Shown: positions 1 through 6,892 of the stretch, piece after piece | Layout: every line of letters begins with the position of its first letter | How positions within the stretch are numbered: the first letter of the stretch is position 1 | Source of the DNA: JAIVGV01 sp035295985 | GTDB taxonomy: Bacteria > Acidobacteriota > Blastocatellia > Pyrinomonadales > Pyrinomonadaceae | DNA: 10,879 bases | Assembly: GCA_035295985.1 (NCBI GenBank) | Contig: DATHBT010000368.1 | Span: 1-10,879, forward strand | Reading direction: 5' to 3' | Notes under the pieces: model-generated | Told to the model about the DNA's origin: nothing | Seen by the model: only the letters and a program-made list of their open reading frames with translations | Database searches by the model: none | Translations under genes and position numbers: made by a program

Positions 1-1161
1 GCGCCCGCTTCGAGGAAGACTTTGACCGTCTCGGCCGAGCCGCGGCGCGCTGCGGCGACGACGGCCGCGCGCCCGTCCTGATCCGTCGCCTTCAAGCCCG
101 ACGCGAGGAGCAGGCGCGCTGTCGGCGCGGCGGACGCTTCGGCGGCCAGCACTAGCGCCGTCCGGCCCGCCGAGTCGCGCGCGTTGATGTCGGCCCCCGC
201 TTCGAGGAGCACCCGCGCAGTCTCCGCGTGCCCGCCCTCGGCCGCGATCAGAAGCAGGGTCTTGCCCTCGCCGTCGCGCGCCTCCGCCTTCTCGCCCGCG
301 TCGAGGAGTTGTTTGACGAGTCGCGCCTGCCCGCCCTCGGCCGCGTACATGACGGCCGTCCGGCCACGCGCGTCGCGCGCGTCGCGACGCGCGCCCGCCT
401 CCGCGAGCAGACTCATCGTAGCGGGGCGACCGCCCCGCGCCGCCAGCAGGTAGGCGGTAGCGCCGCGCCCGTCCGCCGCGTCCACGCGCGCGCCGGCCCT
501 GACGAGCGCGCGCACGACCGCGTCGTTGCCGCGCTCGGCCGCGAGCATCAACGCCGTACGGCCCTGTCTGTCGGCGGCGTCGGCGCGCGAGCCTGCGTCG
601 AGCAGCAGGCGGGTGGTCTCCGCGTCGCCGCGCTCCGCGGCAACCATCAGCGCCGTCCGATTGTCGGGGCCGGCGGCGCGGTCGGTCGCGCCCGCGCGCA
701 GGAGCAGACGCGCGATCTCGCCGTCGCCCCGCTCGACGGCGACGAAGAGCGCGGTCTTGTCGTCCTCGGTCGGGGCGTTGACGGCGGCCCCCGCGTCGAG
801 CAGCAGGCCGACTACGTCTTCGTTGCTCTTTTCGACCGCCAGGACGAGCGGGGTGCGGCCCTGCCTGTCTTTCGCGTCCGCGGCGGCCCCGGCCTTGAGC
901 AGCAGCGCGACGAGTTCGTTGTCGGAGCCGAAGCTGGCGCGCTCGACGACGAGGAGGAGGGCCGTGTTCTCTTCCTTGTCCCGCGCGTTGGCGTTAGCGC
1001 CGGCCTTGAGCAGCTCCGCCGCGGCGTCTCTGTGTTTCCCGGCGGCGGCCAGCACGAGCGCCGTCCGCTCCTCGGAGTCGCGCGCCTCCAAACGCGCGCC
1101 GGCTTCTAGCGCAGCCTTAACGTCCGAAGCGTTGCCCCACTTCGCCGCTTCGAGCAGTTTT
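1..1161 (-). repeat. Array of ankyrin-coding repeats, about 99-bp period
   Basis: About twelve degenerate coding units of roughly 99 bp encode the 33-residue ankyrin repeats. Conserved positions at DNA level include the codons for GRTAL, AAERG and LLLDAGA. The last unit is cut by the window edge, so the total number is unknown. The repeats are diverged from one another rather than recently duplicated. Confidence 0.8.
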
Positions 1162-1295
1162 CGATCCTTCTCCTCCTGCTCTTTCTCTTTCTCCTTCTGC
1201 GCGCCCTGCGGCCGGGCGGGGGCGTGGGCGTGCGCGTCCGCCGCGCAGAAAACTACGAGGCCGATGAAGATTACGATTCCGGGTAGGCGTCGCAT
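1..1295 (-). CDS. Exported ankyrin-repeat protein (3' end beyond window)
   Basis: I translated this frame by hand: 431 codons from the ATG at 1295 to the window edge, with no stop. The N-terminus MRRLPGIVIFIGLVVFCAAD followed by AHAHA looks like a Sec signal peptide. The Cys near residue 17 is preceded by VVF, a poor lipobox, so signal peptidase I cleavage is more likely than lipidation. A charged Lys/Glu segment (about residues 34-46) leads into a regular array of about twelve ankyrin repeats of roughly 33 residues (about 45-431). These carry the usual pattern of D-x-x-G-R-T-A-L, then A-A-E-x-G, then L-L-x-A-G-A; the third is a few residues longer. Ankyrin arrays bind proteins; the partner is not evident, and the signal peptide suggests a periplasmic or secreted site. 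The start is supported by AGGAG seven nt upstream. The gene follows a probable terminator, so it is probably its own transcription unit. Confidence 0.88.
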   Translation of the reverse strand, partial: MRRLPGIVIFIGLVVFCAADAHAHAPARPQGAQKEKEKEQEEKDRKLLEAAKWGNASDVKAALEAGARLEARDSEERTALVLAAAGKHRDAAAELLKAGANANARDKEENTALLLVVERASFGSDNELVALLLKAGAAADAKDRQGRTPLVLAVEKSNEDVVGLLLDAGAAVNAPTEDDKTALFVAVERGDGEIARLLLRAGATDRAAGPDNRTALMVAAERGDAETTRLLLDAGSRADAADRQGRTALMLAAERGNDAVVRALVRAGARVDAADGRGATAYLLAARGGRPATMSLLAEAGARRDARDARGRTAVMYAAEGGQARLVKQLLDAGEKAEARDGEGKTLLLIAAEGGHAETARVLLEAGADINARDSAGRTALVLAAEASAAPTARLLLASGLKATDQDGRAAVVAAARRGSAETVKVFLEAG

Positions 1296-1302
1296 CGAGT
1301 GG

Positions 1303-1307
1303 CTCCT
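1303..1307 (-). promoter_or_regulatory. Shine-Dalgarno of the ankyrin gene
   Basis: On the minus strand AGGAG lies seven nt before the ATG at 1295. This is the standard spacing and fixes the start at the beginning of the signal peptide. Confidence 0.7.
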
Positions 1308-1372
1308 GGAAGGGCTGGGGGTTTTTACGGATCAACGTCTCCGCGAACGGGGGCGGGTTGCCGCCCGCCGGC

Positions 1373-1393
1373 GCGAACTTCGTGCGAACTTCG
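1373..1393 (-). repeat. Two 10-bp direct repeats, GTTC-N7-GTTC, upstream of the ankyrin gene
   Basis: GCGAACTTCG occurs at 1373-1382 and again at 1384-1393, an 11-bp period of about one helical turn. Each copy contains the near-palindrome CGAACTTCG. Read on the minus strand the pair gives GTTC, seven bases, GTTC, ending 79 nt before the ATG. This spacing puts two identical half sites on the same face of the helix, as in an operator. No binding protein is identified and chance is possible in such GC-rich DNA. Confidence 0.4.
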
Positions 1394-1454
1394 CCGCGTG
1401 AGGGGCGGGGCGCGGCCCGCCGCCGACAAGGTACACGCAATCGAGAGCCGATCC

Positions 1455-1483
1455 AAAATCTAAAACGCCGGCGCGGGCGGCGT
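1455..1483 (-). terminator. Probable rho-independent terminator after the AI-2E transporter gene
   Basis: Read on the minus strand, ACGCCG (1483-1478) and CGGCGT (1470-1465) pair as a perfect six-bp stem around a seven-nt loop, followed directly by TTTAGATTTT (1464-1455). This T-rich run stands out in a very GC-rich region. It lies 89 nt beyond the transporter stop codon and before the ankyrin gene, which is where a transcript end would be expected. Confidence 0.55.
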
Positions 1484-1571
1484 CGGCGTGAGGCGCGCAT
1501 CTCAGGCGGGCGGCGACTTTGTGATCGCGGCGCGCGGGCGACGGTTTGGAGTTTGCCGCTCGGCCTTCCCG

Positions 1572-2693
1572 CTAGGTCTCCGCGCGCCGTTCGACCACGG
1601 CGGCTTCCGCCTGCTGCGTCCTCTCTTCCTTTAAGAGCGAGGTCTCGTAGCGTATGTCGCCGAGGAGCGTGTCGGCGACGGCCTTGACGAAGCCGAGGAT
1701 GGCGGGGCCGAGGACGATGCCGGGGATGCCGAAGGTATAGACGCCCGCGACGAGCGCGACGAGCATCCAGTAGAAGTTGAAGCGGTGCGACCCGGCGGCG
1801 GCGAGACGCGGGCGGAGCAGGAGCGACGAGCTGATCGTGATCATCACGCCGACCGTGAAGTAGATCGCCGCCGCGCCGGGCGCGTCGCGGAAGACGAGCA
1901 GGTAGATCGCGACGGGGATGTAGATCAGCCACTCGCCCACCAGCGGGAAGAAGCCCATCAGGAAGGTGACGATGGCGAGGACGAGGGCGAGCGGCACGTC
2001 GAAGACGACGTTGAGGATGAAGATGACGACGCCCTTGAGGAGTTGGTCGATGAAGACGGCTTGCAGCGCGCCGCGCAGCGCCCCGCCGATGTTCTTCCCC
2101 AGTTGCTCGTAGAGCGAGTGGAACTCGCCGGGGATGCGCAGCTTCACGTAGGCCGCGAGCCGCACGCGCTGTGTGAGGACGTAGAAGACCGTGAAGAAGA
2201 AGATGGTGAGCGAGGCGAGGATGAGCGGCGCGCGCTGTCGCAGCTCCTCGACGGCCGCTGCCGAGCGCGTCACGCCCTCGGCGAAGGCCACTTCGAGTCC
2301 GGCGCGCGCGCCCTGCCGGCTGATGGGCACGTAGCGCCCGACGCCCGCGCTGATCGCCTCGATGATCTCTTCCTGCCGCTCGCGGACGACGTTCGAGTAG
2401 CCGGATAGCTCGTACCAACTGTAGCCGACGAGCGCGACGAGCGGGACGACGATGAGCGCGATGGTGATGAGCGCGCTCCCCGCGCGGGCGCGAAGCCTCC
2501 GCTCAAGCCACTCCTGCACCGGCAGCAGGTAGGCCGCCGCGACGATGCCGAGCAGCAGCGCGACGAGTACCTTGCCGACGAGAGCGACGAAGAGCCAGAC
2601 GGCCAGCAAGACGGCCGCCGCATAGACGACGAAGCGCTTGGCGTCCTCGACCGTCAGATCGCTCAGCCGCCTTGTGTCGCCGTTGTTCGGCAT
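1572..2693 (-). CDS. AI-2E family transporter (PF01594-type membrane protein)
   Basis: This is a 373-residue integral membrane protein with about eight hydrophobic segments: roughly residues 23-57 (two), 73-95, 154-174, 213-235, 236-268 (one or two), 274-295 and 308-340. The long soluble stretch between the early helices (96-150), the FFPLVGEWLIYIPVA segment and the C-terminal GIPGIVLGPAIL motif are characteristic of the AI-2E/PerM/YdiK/TqsA family. Members have been linked to autoinducer-2 export or to Na+/H+ exchange; the substrate here cannot be read from sequence. Length fits the family (about 340-380). The start at 2693 lacks a clear Shine-Dalgarno, but it is close to the membrane segment and sits 22 nt after the response-regulator stop, so the two are probably cotranscribed and the start may depend on upstream translation. 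A charged tail of about 20 residues ends the protein. Confidence 0.88.
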   Translation of the reverse strand: MPNNGDTRRLSDLTVEDAKRFVVYAAAVLLAVWLFVALVGKVLVALLLGIVAAAYLLPVQEWLERRLRARAGSALITIALIVVPLVALVGYSWYELSGYSNVVRERQEEIIEAISAGVGRYVPISRQGARAGLEVAFAEGVTRSAAAVEELRQRAPLILASLTIFFFTVFYVLTQRVRLAAYVKLRIPGEFHSLYEQLGKNIGGALRGALQAVFIDQLLKGVVIFILNVVFDVPLALVLAIVTFLMGFFPLVGEWLIYIPVAIYLLVFRDAPGAAAIYFTVGVMITISSSLLLRPRLAAAGSHRFNFYWMLVALVAGVYTFGIPGIVLGPAILGFVKAVADTLLGDIRYETSLLKEERTQQAEAAVVERRAET

Positions 2694-2715
2694 CCGAGGT
2701 TTTGTGAGCGCGGCT

Positions 2716-3081
2716 TTAGTGGAGCGTCGGGTAGCGCGAGAGCAGGCGGTCGAAGGCCGAGAGGTCGAGAGGTTTTTCGAGGCACTCGCGCGCGCCCGCG
2801 CGCAGAGCTTTGTCCTTCCACTCGTCGATGCACTGCGCGGAGATGGCGACGACGGGGATGTCGCTCGTCTCGCGCCCCGCCTTGATGCGGCGCGTGGCCT
2901 CCCAGCCGTCGAGCACCGGCAGGTTCAAGTCCATCAGGATCAGATCGGGGTGCTCGCTCGCCGCCATCTCGACGGCCTCCTGCCCGTTCGTCGCCTCGGC
3001 CACCACGCAGCCCTTCATCTCGACCATCATCCTCAGCAGCTCGCGCGTGTCGTCGAAGTCTTCGACGATGAGTACTTTCAT
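2716..3081 (-). CDS. Stand-alone response-regulator receiver protein
   Basis: A 121-residue CheY-like receiver domain with no output domain. It starts MKVLIVEDFDD, giving the acidic pair E7/D8, with the phosphoacceptor D51 in LILMDLNLP, the switch Ser S81 in VVAISAQ and the conserved Lys K103 in LEKP. The aromatic switch residue usually found two positions before the Lys-Pro segment (as in D-Y-L-x-K-P) is replaced by Cys100. A longer reading from 3225 exists, but it would add a non-conserved Arg/Pro/Ser-rich N-terminus; the ATG at 3081 begins exactly at the domain edge and has GGAG nine nt upstream. Such proteins are phosphorylated by a histidine kinase and act by protein contact. No kinase is in the window. 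The AI-2E transporter follows after 22 nt and is probably in the same transcript; a functional link is only suggested by position. Confidence 0.9.
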   Translation of the reverse strand: MKVLIVEDFDDTRELLRMMVEMKGCVVAEATNGQEAVEMAASEHPDLILMDLNLPVLDGWEATRRIKAGRETSDIPVVAISAQCIDEWKDKALRAGARECLEKPLDLSAFDRLLSRYPTLH

Positions 3082-3205
3082 CCAAGCACACTCCGACGGG
3101 GGAAGCCTGTGGACGCTTAAAGAGGGAGACGGGGAACTGACCGTGATGTTAGAGCCTTTCGCGCCTCGCGTCCAGCCGGGGGGCGCCTGGCGCGGGGGCG
3201 GCCGG
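3082..3205. other. 124-nt gap between the beta-helix gene and the receiver gene
   Basis: The gap is long enough to hold a promoter for the receiver-transporter pair, but none is clear: TAACAT at 3152-3147 (minus strand) matches four of six -10 positions and has no convincing -35 partner. A GC-rich inverted repeat lies at the upstream end, listed separately. Confidence 0.4.
3091..3094 (-). promoter_or_regulatory. Shine-Dalgarno deciding the receiver start
   Basis: GGAG on the minus strand lies nine nt before the ATG at 3081. It favours the short 121-residue protein, whose first residues are the first beta strand of the receiver fold, over the 169-residue reading. Confidence 0.5.
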
Positions 3206-3207
3206 CT
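3174..3207 (-). terminator. Possible GC-rich hairpin at the end of the beta-helix gene
   Basis: AGCCGG and CCGGCT (3207-3202 and 3179-3174 on the minus strand) are reverse complements overlapping the TAG stop, and GCGCC-A-GGCGC lies between them. There is no T-run after the stem, so it is not a standard intrinsic terminator. It could be a pause or RNA 3'-end structure, or chance in very GC-rich DNA. Confidence 0.25.
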
Positions 3208-6200
3208 ACTGGATGCGCGCGACAAACTGCACGCTGCCGGCGTTGTTCGGCGCGGCGCTGGAGAGATCGCCGGTGAAGACCCAGCGGACGTGCGTCACGG
3301 AGCGGTCGTAGCCGGCGGGCGCGCCCCCGCCGCCGGACGTGGGCGGGGTGGCGACGAAGTTCACCGCGTTGTCGTAGGAGTAATAGACCGCGACGGCGAG
3401 GCCGGTCGTGCCGAGGTTCGTCTGGACGGAGCCGACCTTGAGATCGGTGTTCGTGGGGAGCGGATCGGTGAGGACGATGTTGTGCGCGGCCGAGCCGCCG
3501 GTGTTGGTGAAGTTGATGACGTAGGTGATCTCGGCGCCGGGCATTTGCGGCGGGAGCGAGGGCGGCGGGTCGCAGGTCTGTCCGGGGAAGGTCTTGCAGA
3601 GGACGACCGAGGGCGGGGGCGGCGCTACCGTCACGGCGTTGCTGAATTCGGAGGTGGCCCCGCCGGAGGTCGCCGTGGCGGTGAGCACCGTGCCGACCGC
3701 GACGCCGGCCGGCAGGGGGATGGTGAACTGGAAGAGGTTCGTCGTGTCCGTGCCGACGTTCTGCCCGTTGAGCGGGCTGGCGTAAGTCCCGGTCGTGGAG
3801 TTCTGATCCGCGGCCGAACCTTCGACGAGCGTCGTAAGGTAGGTCTGCCCCTCGCCGAAGCCCGAAGGGTCGGGCGCGGCGATGAATAGCTCCAGCGCCG
3901 CCCCCGGCGCGGCGTAGCCTTGCAGGACGAGGTCGCCGCCGACGACGCGCGCCGCGGTGAAGACGGGGAAGTTGAGCAGGCCGTTGCCGCCACCGTCGGC
4001 GTCGCCCGCGTCGTTCGCGGTGACGTAAGGCGCCGTGCCCGTGGTCTGGCTGTTGGCGGCGGAGAGCAGGTCGATGCCGATCTGGTTGCTCGGCCCCGCG
4101 CCGCCCTTGTTCGTGATCGTGCCGTTGGCGAAGATCGAGTTGCGCGTGACGAGGTTCGCCGAAGCGCCCGACGTGACCATCACGCCCGCGCCGAAGTTGG
4201 CGCTGACGACGTTGAGGCTGATGGTGTTCCCCGTCCCGTACACGCGCACGCCCGCCGACACGATGTTCGCGCCCGCGCCGACGCCGTTGCCGGTGACGGT
4301 GTTGTTCTCGATGGTGTTTCCGCCCGACGACTGGGACGTGTCAACGCCCGCGGCCTCGTTGCCGGCGAAGAGGTTGCCGCGCACCGTGTTGTTGCCGCTG
4401 CTCTCGATGTCGAGGCCGTCGAGGTTCGAGTTGTTGACGCCGTTCGAGCGCACCTCGTTCCCCTCGACGAGCCAGCCGGTCGAGCCCCCGCCGAGCTGGA
4501 CGCCCTTGCCGTTGCTGTAGCCGATCAGGTTGTTGCGGAGCGTGCCCGAGTCCGCGCCGGCCGAGCGCACGTTGTCGCCGGCGGATGTGGCCGCGCCCGC
4601 GTTGAAGTTCGCGGCGTTGGCCGCCGGGCCGATGAAGTTCTGCTCGATGAGGGCGTTCGTGAAGTTGTTGCCGAGGCGGACGTTGGCGCTCGTGTCGCTG
4701 TTGGGTGTCGTGCCGAAGCCGCGCAGGGCGAGGCGGCGAACGGTCGAGTTGTTGGCCTGGAGGTCGAGGCCGACGGCGACCGTGGAGGTGCCGAGGATTT
4801 CCAGCTCGGGCCGCGCCACTTGCGCGAGCGCGAGGTTGCCGACGCCCACCGCGCCGCCCGCGCCGAGCGATCCCGTGTTGGTGTCGCGCACGGCCGTGCC
4901 GTTCGCGCTGTTGTAGGCCGTGCCGTCGAAGGTCGTGTCCGGGTCGATGACGGCGGCCATAGCGGTCGTGACGGCGACCTGCCAGTAGGTGGCCCCGCCC
5001 GCGTTGGCCGCCACGCCGGGGACGAAGCGCATGTAGTTCGCGCCGGTGACTGAATTGGCGTTCTGGACGAACTGGCGCAGGCTGCCCTGCACGGTGCGCC
5101 CCGCGCTCGTCGTGTCGTCGTCCACGGTGTCGCCGGCGCGCGTGTTGGTGACGACGTTGAAGCTGAAGCCGAAGTGGGCGTTCGTCACGTCGGCGGACGC
5201 GACGCTGACGCGCGCGAGGTGCTGGTAGGCGTTGCTGGCGACCGCGTTGTTCGCCGTGTTGAAGTTGTCGGACGTGCCGGCCTGCCGGCCGCCGAAGCGC
5301 GAGCCGGGGTCGAACGCCGCGGTCGAGGGATCGTCGCCGTAGGTCTGCTCGGCCCAGGCGTCGCCGCGGCCGGAGATCAGGCCGGCGCTCGGCGTGACGG
5401 CCTTCGAGTTGACGGCGACGAGGTAGTTGTTGCCGGTGGACTGCGGCGCGACCTGGAAGCTGTAAGCGCCGGAGGCGTCCGTCGTCGTCTCGGCGAGGAA
5501 CGTGTCGCCCGCGTCCACCGCGCCGCTGTTGTTCGCGTCCTGGTAGAGGCGCGCCTGGACGCCGGGGCGGCCGACGCCGTCGCCGAGCTGGCTGTCGCCG
5601 TTCACGTCCTCGTAAACCGTGCCGGCGATGGTGCGCGGCGTGAGCGTGAGGCCGCAGCTCGAGGGGCGCGAGGAGGGCGTGAAGACGGCGTTGAGGTACA
5701 TGCGGACGGCGTTGATGTTGGCCTGATCCGCGGTGGTGTACTCGTGGCCGCCGAGGTAGAAGACCCAGCCGCCGGCCGAGGGGCCGGAGACGCGGCCGGC
5801 CGCGGCCTTGGCGGGCGGGCCGCCGTAGCTGTTGCGCAGGCTCCCCGAACGCTGCACGTGCGTCTCCTCGCCCGCGAGCCACGCGCCGTTCGTGACGGGC
5901 GCGAAGTCACGCACCGAGCCGCCCACGTCGGCCATGGGGCCGTTGAACTGGCTGTAGGGGAGGTCGGGGTTGGGGAAGCTGATGGGGTTGTCGCCGTTGC
6001 CGCTGGTGACGCCGGTGGTCGAGAGGAAGCGGCCGTAGGTCGTGTTGTTCTCGTAGACGAGGATGCCGTGGCACTCGGCGAGGAAGTTGCCGCCGGCCGT
6101 GACGAACTGGCGGATGGCGCTGACCTGCGGATCGGTGTTGGTGCCGCCTTCCCAGTGCGGCTCGGTGCCGATGGTGAAGCAGGCGTCGGCGTTGACGGTG

Positions 6201-6892
6201 ACGAGCGTGGCGGCCGGGATGATGTCGTAGTGTGTACCCGAAACGAAGCCGGCGGCGAGGAGGTAGTTGACGTGGATGGCGGCGCTCATCCCGTCGTCGA
6301 AGACGGCCACCTTCGGCCGGTGCGTGAGCGTGTGGCGCACGGGCGCGGTCACGTCGGCCGTAGTCTCGTAAACGGTGACGTTGTTCGAGGCGGCGTAAGT
6401 CCCGATGGCGTTCTTGGCCGCGACGGCGTAGTCGCGGTGGACGACGAAGGGGCCGCCCGAAAAGTTGCGCGAGGCTGCGCCCTGCGCCGACGGGTAGAGG
6501 CGCGAGGCGTTGGCCGTGAAGTCCAGCCCGTCTTTGGCCTTGCCCGGCTGGATGACCCACTTGACGGGGACGCCCGCCCAGAGGAGGCGCTCGACCACGC
6601 CGTAGGCTTTAAGGTTGAAGAGGTTGCCCGCGGTCACCTGCTGCACGTTGTCCATCGGGATGACGAGGGAGTTGGCGGGGATCAGCTCCATCGTCCCGCC
6701 GCCGGAACTCTGCGCCCGGGCGGGCGGCGGCACGAGCGACGGGAGCACGAGCGGAACGAGCAGGGCGGCGAGGAGGAGCGCCACGCCGCGCAGCAGCCCG
6801 CGCCCAGCCGCCGCGCGGGCGAATACGCGCGACCGCGCGCCGCGACGCGCCGCGCCGGCCTTCCCCTGACGTTTATGGGCCGCCCGTCTCAA
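3206..6892 (-). CDS. Large exported multidomain protein: amidotransferase-like domain, SdrD-B-like, beta-helix, DUF11
   Basis: A 1228-residue exported protein. Residues 1-60 form a long signal peptide: a basic n-region of about 35 residues, a hydrophobic core (36-54) and likely cleavage at ARA60-Q61. Residues about 65-405 resemble a class I glutamine-amidotransferase-like fold, with a candidate nucleophile Cys274 in FLAECHG and His383-Glu384 in YLGGHEY. Residues about 421-495 are an SdrD-B-like domain with two Asp/Asn-rich loops (from D429 and D452). Residues about 583-625 carry the GSLRQFVQNAN motif common before beta-helices. About 695-945 are Asn/Gly-rich right-handed beta-helix rungs (NTVRGNLF, NTIENNTVTGN). 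About 975-1090 look Ig-like, ending TATSGGATSEFSNAV, and about 1096-1228 are a DUF11 domain. The TTG start overlaps the upstream TGA (TTGA) and has AGGAGG seven nt before it. I see no C-terminal sorting signal. The ligand and the reaction, if any, are unknown. Confidence 0.85.
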   Translation of the reverse strand: MRRAAHKRQGKAGAARRGARSRVFARAAAGRGLLRGVALLLAALLVPLVLPSLVPPPARAQSSGGGTMELIPANSLVIPMDNVQQVTAGNLFNLKAYGVVERLLWAGVPVKWVIQPGKAKDGLDFTANASRLYPSAQGAASRNFSGGPFVVHRDYAVAAKNAIGTYAASNNVTVYETTADVTAPVRHTLTHRPKVAVFDDGMSAAIHVNYLLAAGFVSGTHYDIIPAATLVTVNADACFTIGTEPHWEGGTNTDPQVSAIRQFVTAGGNFLAECHGILVYENNTTYGRFLSTTGVTSGNGDNPISFPNPDLPYSQFNGPMADVGGSVRDFAPVTNGAWLAGEETHVQRSGSLRNSYGGPPAKAAAGRVSGPSAGGWVFYLGGHEYTTADQANINAVRMYLNAVFTPSSRPSSCGLTLTPRTIAGTVYEDVNGDSQLGDGVGRPGVQARLYQDANNSGAVDAGDTFLAETTTDASGAYSFQVAPQSTGNNYLVAVNSKAVTPSAGLISGRGDAWAEQTYGDDPSTAAFDPGSRFGGRQAGTSDNFNTANNAVASNAYQHLARVSVASADVTNAHFGFSFNVVTNTRAGDTVDDDTTSAGRTVQGSLRQFVQNANSVTGANYMRFVPGVAANAGGATYWQVAVTTAMAAVIDPDTTFDGTAYNSANGTAVRDTNTGSLGAGGAVGVGNLALAQVARPELEILGTSTVAVGLDLQANNSTVRRLALRGFGTTPNSDTSANVRLGNNFTNALIEQNFIGPAANAANFNAGAATSAGDNVRSAGADSGTLRNNLIGYSNGKGVQLGGGSTGWLVEGNEVRSNGVNNSNLDGLDIESSGNNTVRGNLFAGNEAAGVDTSQSSGGNTIENNTVTGNGVGAGANIVSAGVRVYGTGNTISLNVVSANFGAGVMVTSGASANLVTRNSIFANGTITNKGGAGPSNQIGIDLLSAANSQTTGTAPYVTANDAGDADGGGNGLLNFPVFTAARVVGGDLVLQGYAAPGAALELFIAAPDPSGFGEGQTYLTTLVEGSAADQNSTTGTYASPLNGQNVGTDTTNLFQFTIPLPAGVAVGTVLTATATSGGATSEFSNAVTVAPPPPSVVLCKTFPGQTCDPPPSLPPQMPGAEITYVINFTNTGGSAAHNIVLTDPLPTNTDLKVGSVQTNLGTTGLAVAVYYSYDNAVNFVATPPTSGGGGAPAGYDRSVTHVRWVFTGDLSSAAPNNAGSVQFVARIQ

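Larger units (their letters stand above)
1296..1571. other. 276-nt intergenic region between the AI-2E transporter and ankyrin genes
   Basis: The region separates two genes on the same strand. Going in the direction of transcription it holds a stem-loop with a T-rich tail (1483-1455), then a weak promoter-like pair (TTGGAT at 1456-1451 and TACCTT at 1433-1428, 17-nt spacer, three of six consensus matches each). After that come a direct repeat of GCGAACTTCG and finally the Shine-Dalgarno of the ankyrin gene. I see no small ORF with a credible ribosome binding site and no tRNA-like fold. The promoter pair is too weak to list as a separate call. Confidence 0.6.

Noticed and set aside
228..1401. 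Two long plus-strand frames (293 and 291 codons) over the ankyrin gene
   Set aside because: Their regular repeat pattern mirrors the 99-bp ankyrin units on the other strand. Composition is Ser/Ala/Arg-rich with no domain.
1428..1456. Promoter-like pair TTGGAT and TACCTT with 17-nt spacer (minus strand)
   Set aside because: Only three of six matches in each box, and it overlaps the terminator T-run. The spacing is attractive but the signal is not above chance.
1117..2418. 433-codon minus-strand frame
   Set aside because: It crosses both the AI-2E transporter and the start of the ankyrin gene in another frame, and is Arg-rich with no membrane segments. It would also run through the probable terminator.
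3082..3225. N-terminal extension of the receiver protein starting at 3225
   Set aside because: It adds a Ser/Pro/Arg-rich segment not seen in CheY-like proteins and overlaps the end of the preceding gene. The ATG at 3081 sits at the domain boundary with a plausible ribosome site.
4341..5882. 513-codon minus-strand frame inside the beta-helix gene
   Set aside because: It is a shifted reading of the same strand, extremely rich in Arg and Pro, a typical shadow of Gly/Asn-rich coding DNA.
5945..5970. A further GTAGGGG occurrence on the plus strand
   Set aside because: No palindrome follows it and it encodes ordinary conserved sequence of the exported protein, so it is not another copy of the repeat element.
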